Assembly: GCF_020509005.1 (NCBI RefSeq)
Contig: NC_063012.1
Span: 186,001-250,000, forward strand
Length of the DNA: 64,000 nucleotides
Source: Fulvia fulva
Lineage: Eukaryota > Ascomycota > Dothideomycetes > Mycosphaerellales > Mycosphaerellaceae
Direction: 5' to 3'
Shown here: positions 20,046-32,973 of the stretch, piece by piece
Position numbering within the stretch: the first letter of the stretch is position 1
Layout: each line of letters begins with the position of its first letter
Notes under the pieces: model-generated
What the model was told of the DNA's origin: nothing
Databases searched by the model: none
Seen by the model: the letters and a program-made list of their open reading frames with translations, nothing else
Translations under genes and position numbers: made by a program

Positions 20046-20803
20046 ATGACGGAGGACACGCGGGCGCTTCGAACGCTCGACGCGCTGCCCGATGAACTCA
20101 TTCTACACATCCTCTCCTTCCTCTGCCTCGACGTGAACGACCTGCTATCTGCTTCACGAGTAGGCAACCGTGCGGCAGGCTGTCGTAAGTACATCACAGC
20201 TGACTTGAGCAGGCGTCCCATCGACTGAGAACACTGTCTCTTGATCCTACCCTACACGTAGCACGACTGCGATGCTCTCACAACCGCGTCGGCTATCTCC
20301 TCCCTCAAAGGCCCGCACTGCACTCTTTGCAGCCACCGGCGTCGATGATATACCTGACGAGGACACATCTCGCGGCACGTCGACTGCACTGGTCGTTGGT
20401 GTGCATACGCCTGAACCGATCACTATCACGACGACCTAAGCTGTCGACACTAGTCTCTACTAACATCGTTCCCAAAGAATGCTGCCGGATCGACAGAACT
20501 TCTGGGGATTTCGTCTGGGGTGCTGGTGTCGCTGGAGCACTGGTAGAGACGAAACGGAAAGTCGAAAGAGAACAGATCAAAGAAGGCTTGCGAGTTTGGC
20601 TTGAGCGAAAGGCACGACAGATACGGACACGTAGGGAGGAAGGCGGCGTTGGGATCATGGTGTGGCGGCTCTCAAGAAAGATCAGGATATCTGAGGCACA
20701 ACGACAGTTCGATGCACTTTATGAGAAGCCTAGGAAGGAGAAAGTGAGCGGGTTGAAGAGATTCTTTGAAGGGCTGGGGAGTAATAGGACGGAGACAGTG
20801 TAG
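20046..20803 (+). CDS. F-box protein
   Basis: Two exons: 20046-20184 and 20262-20803, with an intron of 77 bp (GTAAGT donor, CACGTAG acceptor); the join keeps frame and gives 226 aa. The F-box is at residues ~10-40: LDALPDELILHILSFL followed by DLLSASRV. After the box comes a conserved-looking segment with YLTRTHLAARRLHW, then LVSTNIVPKECC and a basic helix (GALVETKRKVEREQIKEG), an arrangement I associate with a small family of ascomycete F-box proteins. F-box proteins bind Skp1 and bring substrates to SCF ubiquitin ligases; the substrate here is unknown. No LRR or WD repeats are present. Confidence 0.75.
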
Positions 20804-21692
20804 GGACACTACTCGCATCTTCATCAAAATAATACAGACACGACGAATGATACAGCCTAGATGACAATGCTACAAGCTCTGGTCAGGATTTCGACCACAT
20901 TGCCGAATATGTCATGTGAGAGCGACCGACGTTGCAGCGTGTTGAAGAACATCATGCCCGATCGAGCGTCTGTAGAGGGCGTGAGAAGGGCGAACGTGCC
21001 TGCCTGATGATCTCCGCTCACGATTAAGCTTAAGCATTGACCATATTGGCGGCAAGTGAATGTCTCTGGGCAGGCACGACGGCCACACTTCCTCCAACTT
21101 GAATCGCGGAATCGCGTGACTGTACTCTTCTCATCTGCACCACCATCACAGTGTATGGTCGCCGCCAGACAACCATCAAGGTCATTATCATTCGCCTTTC
21201 AAGCAGCACTTCCAACTCGTGACTGAGCCGCCTCCTCGGTTCGTTCCGGACCTTAACCTACCCCAAATCACCGTCACATCAACTGCTGCTCTGCTTCACA
21301 AGCACCCACGCCGCACGTCGTGATCGCTGGGCGACACTTTTCATTTGCACAACTCGCACTGTTCACGGCCTCGCACTTACCTCGCATGACTCGGTCGATG
21401 TGGATGCATGGGAGGAAATGAATAGCGGGCACAAATCTCATGCTCGACTGAGAAACGACACTTCGCCCACATCCACCACCACATCTTCTGCCAGGTACGA
21501 TCTGCTCCGAGCTGCGGCCTGCCAGTACTCCATCACCTTTCTCCAACACACAAAGGTAGTGGGACGCATACGCATCACCGCCACTGCAGTACCGCGCGCA
21601 TCAACTCGCCGAGTGCAAACAGTGAGGTTGACAGTGCTGTGCCTGCTGCAGCGCCCTCACACTCACACCACCCCTCCGACCGTTATTAACAG
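20804..21692. other. Upstream region of the HECT ligase gene
   Basis: This 889-bp stretch holds no supportable gene. The last 400 bp are rich in CACC/ACTCGCC and probably include a long 5' leader of the HECT gene. The bases just before its ATG read TTATTAACAG, so a leader intron ending there is possible. Confidence 0.4.
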
Positions 21693-24600
21693 ATGCCTCC
21701 AAGTCAGCGTGTTACTCGCTCCGCTGCTGCGAGGCTCTCCGCCGACGGCGACAGCATAAGTAACCAGCAGCAATCGCCCACCACCACCGCGGCCGGCTCA
21801 CCACCCGCTTCCACCACCACCTCCTCATCCTCCACCAAACGCAAGCGCAAGGCCGCCCCGCAGCCATCACCGCCAGCGACAGAACGCAAGACTAAGCGTC
21901 CACGAGGCAGCAACGCCGCAGCCACCAACCCCGACGCCGACCAGGAGCAGCCAGAACCAGTCGAGGCTCCGAAGAGAGGCAAGAAGAGAGCGGCATCCGC
22001 CGCTATGTCAAGTGCTGGGTCTGCAGGTCCGTCGCAGAAGAACTGCGAGCGGAAGACTGACATGGACAGGCCATCTTCCGACAACACATCCGCGGAGACG
22101 TCACCACAGCAGGCTCCACGCGACTCGTCACGGCGCAAGTCGAGCCGCCGCAAGTCGAAAGAAGGTCGGCATACTGCTCCGGAGAGGTCGCTAGTCAGTG
22201 CTAACCATACTACAGATCCTACCGCATCCACATCTGGAGCATCATCGAGGAAGTCACGCAAGGGCTCGCGAAAAGATCAAGATGTGGTCATGAAGGACGT
22301 TGATGAGAAGGGCAAGGAGCCGAAGGAAGATGCAGACGACGATGAGGAGCAATCACGACAAGACGCAGGCACCGGAGCTGAAGGCAGCGAGGAACCCTCT
22401 CGGAGACAGATACAAGATGAGATCGATGCCATGGAGCGGGGAGAGGATCCATTCGCTACGGGTTATCTCTCTCGCTTTGCTGGCCACCATGGTCTGTCTA
22501 GCAGTCTGCGAGCATTGAGTGGCATCGTGTCAGGTACCAACAGCCGTCTGCGTGGCCTGCTGGAACGACTTCGAGCCAAGGATGATCCGTCGATGCAGCT
22601 TATTGCGCTACAAGACTTGTCAGAGCTACTTCTGGTCTCGAACGAAGATAACCTCGCCGGCCACTTTGCACCAGATCAGTACGTCAAGGAGCTGGTGACA
22701 CTGATGCAGCCCAACGACTTCACTGGCGAGGAGAATCCGGAGGTCATGCTGCTTGCATGCCGCTGCATTGCCAACATGATGGAGGCTCTGCCTGCTGCGA
22801 CTGCGAGTGTGGTTTATGGCAGAGCTGTGCCCATTCTCTGCCAGAAACTGCTCGAGATCCACTACATCGATCTGGCCGAGCAAGCCCTCAGCACACTGGA
22901 GAAGATATCAGTCGAGTTTCCATCGTCGATTGTCAGAGAAGGAGGCCTGACAGCTTGCCTGACATATCTTGACTTCTTCGCCACCGGCACTCAGCGTACG
23001 GCAGTCACCACAGCCGCCAACTGCTGCCGCAATATTCCGGAAGATTCATTCCCGACAGTTCGCGATGTGATGCCTATCCTCCTTGGTACACTTTCGAGCA
23101 GCGATCAACGCGTGGTGGAGCAGGCATCGCTCTGCGTGGCTAGAATTATCGACAGCTTCAAATACCATGAAGGCAAGCTTGAAGAACTGATCAGCCCAGA
23201 GCTGCTTCGCGCAATTCTGCGACTTCTGCTGCCAGGCTCGACCAACATGATCGGACCAAACATCCACACGCAATTCCTTCGTGTTCTCTCCATCACTGCT
23301 CGTGCCAGTCCACGACTTTCCGTTGAGCTGTTCAAGATGAATGTCGTTGACACACTCTACCAAATCCTGACTGGTGTCTCACCGCCAGCTGGCACTGATG
23401 GTGTCGCCGCAAAGATCGACAAGAATGTCATCATGCAGTCGATCATCCGCACCCCACGCGAGCAAATCTTCGAGACACTCAATGTCGTCTGCGAGCTACT
23501 TCCTACAGTATCGCCAGAGAACTTGACATTCCTTGATGACTTACAAGATGCCGGCTACACAGGATCAGAGTCGGTCTCGATGTCTACTCGCTCGAAGACT
23601 TCACCCAACGACAAGAGAGTCGAGCTTCTCAAGGAGTGCACCGAAGAGGTCAAGCGCTTCGCAGTCATCCTCTTCCCTACTCTGATGCATGCGTACACCA
23701 GCACGGTGAACCTCAGTGTACGGCAGAAGGTCTTGACTGCACAGCTGAAGATGCTGTCCAACCTGGAGACCGGCATCCTCGAGGAGGCTCTACAAGGTGT
23801 CACGTACGCTTCCCATCTCGCGGGCATATTGACTCAGCAAGAGAACTCTTCCTTGGTGACATACGCACTGCAAGCCGCCGAGCTGCTCTTGAAGCGCCTG
23901 GAATTGGTCTATCGTCCACAGTTTTACAGAGAAGGTGTCATTGCCGAGGTCACGAAACTCGCCGACCGTCCCATGGCACCTGGGCCCACGCCAGCTGATC
24001 TGTCCCAGCCAGCCCCAGACCTGCTTCCTCCGCCACCACCTGAGGTTGACGAACAGCCTGGTGATATCGACCAAGACGAGGAAGATGATGAACAGCAAGC
24101 TATCGAGGTTGACGTAGCAGGCGAGGCGACCGACGAGGATGACAATGCGCAAGACGAGAACGAGCCGCACGAAGACAACGAGAACGATGAGGATGACGAA
24201 GATGATGAGGATCGTGAAGCCCAGAGAGTGCACTCCGATGACTCGGAACTTCCGCCAACAAGACATCGTCGCATCCCCAACCTGCAGGACATCATCACAC
24301 TTCGCTCCAAGCGCTTCATGGAAGCACATGGTGATGAAGGTAGTGAGGAGATGCGAAGCAAGGCGACAAAAGTGCTCGATGACATCAAGTCTGTCTCCAG
24401 CAAGCTCCAGTCCTGCTACAATTCGGCAGACAAGCAGGGCGGGCTCTCCCTGTACAGGCAGCTGGCAAGATACTTCCGTGGTGATGCACTCGAGGGCATT
24501 ACGAGCTACGAGCTGCTCACGTCCGGCATTGTGGACACACTCCTCGAGCTATTCGCGTCTGAAGATGAGGATGTTTCACAGAGTGCACAAGCAGACTTCC

Positions 24601-27468
24601 TGGAAGCATTCATGGGCACTTCCATTGATACCAACCTTGCAACCGGCGCATCAGAATCGCCTTCAACGGCGTTCAGTATCCTCATTTACAAACTGCAGGA
24701 GCTGCTTAGCCGTGCTGAGCACTTTGAGGTGATCACAGTTCACCACAACGCTTTCGAGAGCAACAGAGGCAGCGCCGCGTCCATGCTAGCGAAGCAGCTT
24801 CGCCTGAAGCTGGTGGCCGGCGAGGAGTCTGGTATTCCCCGTGCTTATCGCAACATCATGGTCTCGATTCACGCCATTGCTACCTTCAAAGCACTTGATG
24901 ACTATCTCCGGCCACGCATCAGTCTTTCGGAGCGTCCACGTGGCGCTCGCCGTGAGGGAGGCATCTCTAGTGCGATGGCGGCGTATGCAGCGGCAATGGC
25001 AGGCCGTGGAGACAGATCTGCACCGCCGATACCATCACTGCCTTCTTTGGGCCGCTCTCTTCCTGCTCGCCCATCGAACAAGTTGCCGCCACGCACGAAG
25101 TCATCAAAATCAGATTCAAATGGCGAGGCTAGTAAGCCAGAAGACGCTGCAGCTCGTTCGCTCCGTCGCTCGACACGAAGACAATCCGGCCAGCCATCGG
25201 CTGCTCCTGACGCGGAACCCGACGCTCCAACGGAAGACAAGAACGACTTGCAGGAGGCTCTCGAGGCTGCAGACGAGGCGCACATCTCAGATGAGGATGA
25301 TGACGACGATGTAGATGCGGATCTCGATGCTCTCGTTGACGACCTCGAAGAGGGCGGGCTGGAGCAAGATGTCGCTGATCCTGGTGCTGTGAACATTGAG
25401 GCTGCGGGCACTGGTAAGGTCACTGCCCGAACAGAAGATGGCGCACGCGTAAGCACACCTACAGCACAAGGTGTACCGACACCGACTGGCAGAGACAGAA
25501 TGTCGGCAATCGCCAGACTCGCCGCTGCTCGAGAGATGCTTTCCACGCCAACATCATCTCGACCTGGAATGTCTTATGCTTCAGCACTTCAGGCGACTCC
25601 ACAAGATTGGCACATCGAATTCAGTGTCAATGGTCAGCCAATCTCCAGCGAGACCACCATCTACCGTGCTTGCCACTTCAACCAAGCTCAAGGTGACGAG
25701 TTATCAGCACGCAACATCTGGTCTGCTACGCACAGCATCTCTTTCAAGCGTGTCTCTGGACCACCTCCCGCTGATCGGGCGACACCTACCGTAACGACTA
25801 CGGCTTCCAGTAGCACCGACCTCCCACCATCGCTCGACAATCACCCGGTGACTTCCAGCATTCTGCGACTTATGAGCATACTGCACGAGCTCAACGCCAA
25901 CCCAGACGACGTTGTGCACGACGCAAAGAGCGCGGTGAAGCTCAACGCTGAGCCGCAATCTCAATTTGTCAACACAAAGCTCACCGCTAAGCTCAACCGC
26001 CAGCTGGAAGAACCCCTCATTGTTGCTAGCCAGTGTCTGCCCAGCTGGAGTGAGGACCTGGCCCGTCTATATCCTTTCCTGTTTCCCTTCGAGACACGCC
26101 ACCTCTTCTTGCAGTCAACATCGTTTGGCTACAGCCGGCTCATGTCTCGTTGGCAGAGCAGCCAATCCGAGAGTGAGTCTCGTCGCCACCGCGATGATCG
26201 GCCATTCCTTGGCAGAATGCAGCGTCAAAAGGTCAGAATATCTCGCGGCCGTATTTTGGAGTCTGCTCTCAAAGTCATGGAGCTCTATGGGTCGTCCTCG
26301 AGTATGCTGGAAGTGGAATACTTTGAGGAAGTCGGCACTGGTCTTGGACCTACCCTGGAGTTCTACTCGACCGTGTCGAAGGAGTTTTCCAAGAAGAAGA
26401 CGAAGCTTTGGCGTGAGAATGAGTCGTTCGAGAACGACGAGTTTGCGTTCGGCAAGCGTGGCCTGTTCCCAGCGCCCATGAACGAGGAGACTTCGCGCAA
26501 CGAGAACGGCCAGCGCGTCTTGCACCTCTTCAAGATGCTTGGCAAGTTCGTCGCTCGTTCAATGCTCGACTCACGCATCATCGATATCTCTTTCAACCCG
26601 ACCTTCTTCCGCATTGGAGACTCCACCGCTGTGGCACCTTCCCTTGGCGCCGTCGCAACGGTTGACGAAGACCTTGCCAAGTCGCTGAAGATGCTGAAGA
26701 AGTACGCCACTACCAAGCAGCGCATTGATGAAGACATTCAATTGTCTGCAGCCCAGAAGCTTCAGAAGACTCAGCAGATTCGCGTCAATGACGCCAAAGT
26801 CGAGGACCTCGGTCTCGGATTCACGCTGCCAGGTTATCCTGACATCGAACTTCTGCCACACGGATCGACCATCGATGTGACTATCGACAATGTGGATCTG
26901 TACATCAAGAAGGTCATTGACTTCACCTTGGGAGCCGGTATCGAGAAGCAAGTTGAAGCCTTCCGGGCTGGCTTCTCGCAAGTCTTTCCCTACTCGGCTA
27001 CAAAGGCCTTTACACCAGATGAGCTCGTCATGCTCTTCGGTCGTGTTGACGAGGACTGGTCGTTGGAGACTCTGATGGACTCTATCAAGGCCGATCACGG
27101 TTTCAACCTGGACAGTAAGAGCGTGCGCAACTTGCTGCAGTTCATGTCCGAGCTGCCAGCACCGACCCGTCGTGACTTCCTGCAATTCATCACGGGTAGT
27201 CCGAAGCTGCCTATTGGAGGTGAGTCCCCAATGTTGCCCCATGATATTGATCTTATGCTAACATCTCACAGGCTTCAAAGCTCTTACGCCCATGTTCACC
27301 GTCGTCTGCAAGCCAAGCGAACCACCATACACATCCGACGACTACCTCCCCAGCGTCATGACTTGCGTCAATTACCTCAAGATGCCAGACTACAGCTCGC
27401 TGGATATACTCAAGGAGAAGCTGAACGTTGCGATCAAGGAAGGCCAGGGTGCTTTCCATCTTTCCTAG
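21693..27468 (+). CDS. ufd4: HECT-type E3 ubiquitin ligase, Ufd4/TRIP12 type
   Basis: Exons 21693-27219 and 27272-27468, 1,907 aa. The 52-bp intron has a GTGAGT donor, a GCTAAC branch site and a CACAG acceptor. Without splicing the frame runs on to 27599 and loses the HECT tail, so the intron decides the C-terminus. The N-terminus (1-240) is disordered and basic/acidic. Armadillo-like helices follow (~250-700), with [20 protein letters not shown] among them. An acidic tract lies at ~785-850. The HECT domain covers ~1530-1907, with [37 protein letters not shown] and the catalytic Cys at ~1874 ([15 protein letters not shown]). The end AFHLS is typical of HECT ligases. In yeast, Ufd4 ubiquitinates ubiquitin-fusion and N-degron substrates. 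Family identification is confident. Confidence 0.93.
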
Positions 27469-28009
27469 ACGGCGTTTCAAGAGGAGAGGATTACGGCAAG
27501 AATGGAGAAGGAGTCTTTGGCGCGTTCACTACTACCACTTACATTAGAATGAGTCGCAGTATGGACTGTGCCCCCCCCCCCCATAACAGAACAGCATAGC
27601 AGGGCGTTGCGATGGCTCCGGGCACGGTTCTGAGGGTAATATGTATTTATGACCACAGATCAGGGTGCCCTTGCACATTGATGCGCATGGGCTTTGGGGA
27701 ATAAGGAACGGTCGTTACGCAGTCTTCCATTCTCTGTCTCGCACGATCTGATCCAGATTCCATTGCGAACAGTAGGAGCACGCGACAAGACGCGTCCCTC
27801 TCTCAAAGACTTTCCCCTTTCGTCCAAGCCGCGGTCCATCGGCTATTCACTCCACAACATCCGTGCCCCCAGAGCCCCGCAAACATTGAAACATTGGCTG
27901 ATGCTGATGGGTCCACTACTACTGTAGCCCAGACCTAGCTACCGATGTCGTCGTCGCTGTCATCAATACTGCTGACACCTGCACCTCACCTATCACGCCA
28001 TCAACCATA
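27469..28009. other. Intergenic region with a C12 homopolymer
   Basis: Contains the 3' UTR of the HECT gene with a run of 12 C at 27571-27582, and the promoter of the dehydrogenase gene. An open frame of 77 codons at 27694-27927 has no recognisable feature. Confidence 0.5.
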
Positions 28010-29547
28010 ATGGCCGCCATAAGAATAGCCCAATCCCAACGGCAACGCGCCGTGAACCTCCTCCGCACCATCAACTCCGGCACCTGCTTGTGCCCGGCCC
28101 ACTCCAACCCCGGAGCGCCACACCACCATGGGCATGTCAACCCTTACGCTGGCAAGGTGCGATCGCTGGCCACGCCGGTGGATCTGAGCCGGCAGAAGGA
28201 GTATGCGTTTGAGATGGCGGCGAGTTCTATCCGGTTTGGACCCGGGTGTACGAAGGAGGTTGGGATGGATTTTGCGAATTTGGGGGCCAAGAAGGTCATG
28301 GTAGTGACGGATGGTGTGGTGGAGAGGCTGGATGCTATGAAGCAGGTTGTCGAGGGGTTGGAGAGGGAGGGGATTAAGTATGAGGTTTATAATAAGGTGA
28401 AAGTGGAGCCGAAGGATTATTCGTAGGTTGCTTGGTTTGTGTGGATTGCTGGCTGGGGGTTTGACTGATTGTTTGCAGGATAAGGGAAGCTATTGATGCG
28501 GCGAAGCCGTATCAGCCTGATGCGTTTCTGGCAGTGGGAGGTGGAAGTGTCATGGATACGGCGAAACTCATGAACTTGTACACGACCTTTCCCGAGGCTG
28601 AGTTTCTGGACTTTGTCAATGCGCCACTGGGGAAGGGAATGCCAATCCGGTCGAAGCTGAAGCCTCTGATTGCTGTGCCGACAACAGCAGGAACTGGGTC
28701 CGAGACGACTGGAACTGCCATCTTCGATCTGGTTGACAAGAAGTCAAAGACTGGCATCGCTCACCGTAACTTGAAGCCCACCCTCGGAATATGCGATCCC
28801 ATCAACACCCGAACCATGCCCTCCGCCGTCCATGCCTCCTCCGGTCTCGATGTCCTCTGCCACAGCTTAGAGTCCTGGACTGCCATCCCCTACCACGAGC
28901 GCATCCCACGCCCAACCAACCCCATCAACCGCCCAGCCTACCAAGGCGCCAACCCCATCTCCGACATCTTCTCCCTCCAAGCCCTCCGCGACACCGTCAA
29001 GTACCTCCCCCGCGCCGTCAAGGATCCCGACGACTGGGAAGCACAATCGAAAATGTTGCTAGCCGCCACCCTCGCCGGTGTAGGTTTCGGCAACGCAGGC
29101 GTTCACCTTTGCCATGGCATGTCCTACCCCATCTCCTCCCAGAACCCGGGCTACCAACACTCCGGCTACGAAGTCGACCACCCCATCATCCCCCACGGCG
29201 TCTCCGTCGCCGTCAGCGCCCCCGCCGTCTTCAAGTTCACTGGCCCTTCGAACCCGGAGCGTCATCTTGCCGCGGCGGAATGCTTCGGCGTCGACATCTC
29301 CAACGTGAAGAAGGAGAGTGCGGGAGAAGTGCTCTCAGAGGCTCTGGCGAACTTCCTTGTCAACCTTGGCGATCAGCCGAGAGGTCTGAAGCATCTGGGC
29401 TTCGGCAACAGTCATATCGAGACTCTCGTTGAGGGAACTTTGCCACAGGCTAGAGTGCTGATGTTGGCGCCGAATTTGGATACGAGTGGTGGGCAGGAGG
29501 AGAGGGAGCAGCTTACGAGGTTGTTTGAGGATGCTATGGAGTATTAA
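28010..29547 (+). CDS. Hydroxyacid-oxoacid transhydrogenase, mitochondrial (iron-containing alcohol dehydrogenase family)
   Basis: Exons 28010-28422 and 28479-29547, 493 aa; the 56-bp intron has GTAGGT and TTTGCAG and is phase 2. The N-terminus is Arg/Gln-rich and lacks acidic residues for more than 40 residues, a mitochondrial presequence. Family motifs are present: AFLAVGGGSVMDTAK (~152-166) for nucleotide binding, AVPTTAGTGSETT (~201-213), SGLDVLCHSLESW, and the metal-site histidines in HLCHGMSYP and DHPIIPHG. Length and motifs match animal ADHFE1 (about 467 aa), which couples 4-hydroxybutyrate oxidation to 2-oxoglutarate reduction. Activity on that substrate here is inferred from the family. 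Confidence 0.9.
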
Positions 29548-30461
29548 GGCAGGCGAGAGGCGGTGGATGTGTGTGGCGGGAGGAGGGTGTGTACATAAAT
29601 TCTGGGAATGCGAGGAGAGTTTTTGAGGTATACTGCGTTGCAGCTTTCGGGTGCTTTGATGAGACGAATTGATTCAGCCACCCACGAACTTGCATCAAGG
29701 CTACGTGAAAAAGCATGAACAGTATACGATCACCGGCCTGTAGCTGATCGAGCAAGAATGGGGAAAGGTGCTTTTTGTCCCGCACATGAAAGTGAGCTGG
29801 GATTTGCTCAGGCATAAGAAAAGGGAAACGATTCTCCAGATCGTCTGGGACGATGATCATGCGCCTGGATATTGTCATACAGTTCCACGGTTGGTTCCAT
29901 GCCATTCAAAGGCCACACTGGCCTCGCAAGAACCTCCGGCGGCGTGGGTAGTGCCACTCATATCATGTCGAGCTAGTCAGAGGATGACTGGCATTGAGCA
30001 GAAGAAAAGTACTGTGACAATACTGTGAATTTTGAGAAATTTCTTTGATATTGCGGCTGAACTGCAGCCTCCAATGCTACATATATTACGAAAACAGTCA
30101 TGATGTCCAATTGACATATAGGTAAGCCGGACGCATCTCCAGCGCAGTCGTGGTCTTGTGACACTTGTGACATCCTTCCAATGGATGTCCCATTCATCCA
30201 TCACTGCTCAGGTATTCAGTATGCCCAGGAGTAACAGGATTGGAGATGCCGCTAACCAGATGAGTAGGACGAGCAGTATTTCGATGCATTCTAGCATGCA
30301 TGTGAAGGCGTTTAGGGTACGAGGGCTTGTCGATGCAGAGGTTATATCCTGGTGAGCCTTTTGACTGTTTGGTGTGCTGCGATCTCATCGGCCCTGACCA
30401 TTTGTACTCCTCGCGGTGCAGCGTCCCGATGCATTCGAGCAGACTCGTCGACAGCAGTTGG
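29548..30461. other. Convergent intergenic region
   Basis: This 914-bp gap lies between the 3' ends of two convergent genes. Open frames of 60-120 codons on both strands have no recognisable features. A near palindrome (GATGTCCCATTCATCCATC) occurs near 30184. Nothing else is seen. Confidence 0.5.
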
Positions 30462-31307
30462 CTAGAGCTCCGTCTTCCCGTCCAAGCTCTGCGGTACTGC
30501 CTGGTAGCTTGGCAGACCATCAACAGTCTTGGTGTGAGTAGCGACAATCTGTTGACCAAAAAGCTTCACCCCATCACGCACACCCAACAGCGGCTGGAGC
30601 TCGACATCATGCAACTGCTCGGAGCGGAAGTTGAAAGCGAAGCTGATGTGCTGCCACACAGTAGCCGAGCCAAAGACTGCCTCGCAGATGACAAGGCGGT
30701 AGAATGTGTGGTCGAGAACCGGCCACCAGGCGATAATCATGAACCCCAGCATGGCCCAGAGCTGTGCGATGTGGGTACTCAAGATGCGAACCTCGGGTGC
30801 GTAGTCTGCGAGAGTGGCACGGGTCGTACCGAAGCGGCGGATAAGGGATCCCACGACCATGATTTGACCGAGTGGGAAGATGAAGAAGACGCCCATGAAG
30901 ATGGCCAACATCGACACGCTGTGAATGGCGAGGTCGATCCAGATCTGGGCGTTGTACTGTTCTGGGTTCGCGTCGACATCGTTGTAGATAGCCCAGACTC
31001 CGACGGATGCATCGACAAGCCAGATAGCCATAGCATGCAAGAGGTAAATATTACTGATGAACCACTGACGCTGCGTACACTTCTTGACGCGCTCATTGCA
31101 GTCGGCGTACGTCTGAGCACGGTCGCTTGGATTGGCCGCCATGTCCTTGACGCAACGGCGGAGGGTGAAGAGGGCCCTCAGGCCCATCAAGGCAGCGCTG
31201 AGAGCGAGAAGGTAAACGACGGCCAGCGTTTCGATGCGGAGGCCATCGTGAGTGCGTGAGATCCAGCTCTCGGTCCCGGCGGCTGGGGGCTCGAGGTGGC
31301 GGTCCAT
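30462..31307 (-). CDS. Multi-span membrane protein of unknown function
   Basis: A 281-aa single-exon protein. Hydrophobic segments lie at about 27-48 (TLAVVYLLALSAALMGL), 82-108 (NIYLLHAMAIWLVDASVGVW), 125-152 (one or two helices, SMLAIFMGVFFIFPLGQIMV) and 178-212. It therefore has four or five predicted membrane spans, with a Cys-containing basic loop (NERVKKCTQRQ) between the first two. The C-terminal 60 residues are soluble. No transporter or enzyme signature is recognised. The long plus-strand frame opposite (30327-31259) is taken as its shadow, since it lacks hydrophobic periodicity. Confidence 0.65.
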   Translation of the reverse strand: MDRHLEPPAAGTESWISRTHDGLRIETLAVVYLLALSAALMGLRALFTLRRCVKDMAANPSDRAQTYADCNERVKKCTQRQWFISNIYLLHAMAIWLVDASVGVWAIYNDVDANPEQYNAQIWIDLAIHSVSMLAIFMGVFFIFPLGQIMVVGSLIRRFGTTRATLADYAPEVRILSTHIAQLWAMLGFMIIAWWPVLDHTFYRLVICEAVFGSATVWQHISFAFNFRSEQLHDVELQPLLGVRDGVKLFGQQIVATHTKTVDGLPSYQAVPQSLDGKTEL

Positions 31308-31723
31308 GGTGATGCAGTGCTGAGTTTCCTTGGCGGTGAAAGTGGTGGTTGATGAAGTGAAGAAGTCCAGCTTCTGGTCGAGGCCGCGTGGTGCTGCGAT
31401 TTGATGGTGTGGGTGTGCAACTCAAAGGTGGAAGGCGGACGTGGCCGGCTTCGGTGGCGTTTCGAATAGTTCTATCTCACGTGGTCGCTGCCTCGGCAGT
31501 CACGTGCCACAAGCCGCTACGCCCGATACTCTTTTACGAGGCGGAAACGAATTCCGCCATCGAATTCGCATTTGTGATCGTCCAAGCCTCGGTAGGCGGT
31601 GTGTCGCACGACAGCGTGCCGACGACACGATGATGACCTGCCGTGCCTGTGTAGAGAGCTTCTCCGTCACGACCACAGTGACAGAAGCACAATCGGGAAT
31701 AAGTGTGAGCAGGAAAACGCGAA
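31308..31723. other. Divergent upstream region
   Basis: This 416-bp stretch lies between the minus-strand membrane protein start (31307) and the plus-strand F-box-like gene (31724). No clear TATA box or repeat is seen. Confidence 0.4.
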
Positions 31724-31984
31724 ATGGAAGCGACAACCATCACCGGGAAGAAAAGCACGGGAACAAGCTTCCTACATCTTCCGGCGGAGCTGAGAGTACT
31801 GATCTACGACCACATCATCTGCGATATGATGAGGCAGTTGAGGCAGGATTACATGCGGTTTCGATCGATGCCGGCGCTGCATTGTACGCTGCTGCTGGTT
31901 AACCAGCAGATTCACGATGAGTTTGTGCAGCACTTTAGGGAGCAATACTTGGGACTGCCGTGTACGGTTCGGGATCTGGCCTGA
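31724..31984 (+). CDS. Short F-box-like protein, possibly truncated
   Basis: An 86-aa frame. Residues ~16-32 read FLHLPAELRVLIYDHII, the F-box-like motif seen at the start of many fungal proteins of 200-400 aa, followed by ALHCTLLLVNQQIHDEF, the usual second helix with a conserved VN/VC-x-Q-I-x-x-E-F. The frame stops shortly after, so the C-terminal part of the family is missing. A possible GTACGG donor sits at the end (31962), and open frames continue to 32352, but I could not build a convincing downstream exon. It may be a truncated gene, a pseudogene or one with an unrecognised exon. Confidence 0.45.
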   Translation: MEATTITGKKSTGTSFLHLPAELRVLIYDHIICDMMRQLRQDYMRFRSMPALHCTLLLVNQQIHDEFVQHFREQYLGLPCTVRDLA

Positions 31985-32973
31985 GCATAGGATCTTCCAC
32001 CGCCTTTGAAGGGACCCTCGAAAACATGGCTGAGACTCAAGTACCTCTGCCTTCAGCCAACACTAGCCGTTCTGTGGTCGAGATCACGATGAACCAATCA
32101 TCTTCACGTGCTACACCCATGGCCGACTGCATATCATCTGGGTATTGTCTGAGGCATCGGATGGCCACATGTCAGGTCTGGAGGAACGCGCTAAGGTTGA
32201 GGGTAAAAAGATTGTTGCTGCGGCAAGAAAGGTCATGCCCCAAGTGGGAGGACGTGGAGGGGGTTAGAGGCATGTCTCACTGGTCTCAACAGGTGGCATG
32301 GGAGTCAAGTAATGGTTTCTTGGCCGCTCTAGGTGATGGGCGCAAGGCCTGACAGAGTATGTTGCCGGCGTAGGTGTCGACTTCGCATCTAAACAGCTAT
32401 GAATGAGACGAAAAGCCGCGAACTAGAAATACGGCGACGCGCTGCAAGCTCGACTACATTAGCACGACTTCGTCACTCAGCTTCCCGCCAGCATGCTCAG
32501 GTATAGGCCTTTGCGATAATAATAAGTCGAAGCGCTCGGCGGCAGTCAACTGTGTCACCAGCCGTCGGTGCAGTTAGGCGAAGCTAATCCATTGCACGGA
32601 CAGTTCTTCACGCCGAATTGCTTTGGGTTGACACTCCGATACACGCTCTCACAATCGAGTCAAATCGAGTTTCATTAACCATTCCTGTCTTTCCCCCACA
32701 ACGTCTCTCATCGCAGTCCACTACGACTGCTTCCAGGAAATGGGCTGAGTCACTGAAGGTGGTTGGACCATCTTGCCCGCTTGGTCCGAGGTGCACCGTG
32801 CGAGGCACGTGCGACGTCAAACGAGCAAACTCTGTTTCACATTCACTCAAAAGCGTTCGGCTAGCTCGCGGCAAGTCCCGCAGTCTCCCGAGCTGTCGCT
32901 ATGAATTCCACCCTCTTCCGCCCTCATCATCTCAAGTTCAACACACGGTCCGACAGTAACGACTGTCGCCAAT
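31985..32973. other. Gap between two F-box-like genes
   Basis: An open plus-strand frame up to 32352 may be a decayed continuation of the preceding short gene. The rest shows no gene, only frames of about 100 codons on opposite strands at 32608-32959. Confidence 0.4.

Noticed and set aside
27220..27599. Unspliced C-terminus of the HECT protein
   Set aside because: The spliced reading restores the canonical HECT tail with the catalytic Cys and AFHLS end; the read-through is intron and out-of-frame sequence.
30327..31259. 310-codon plus-strand frame
   Set aside because: Antisense shadow of the minus-strand membrane protein, whose hydrophobic periodicity is far more convincing.
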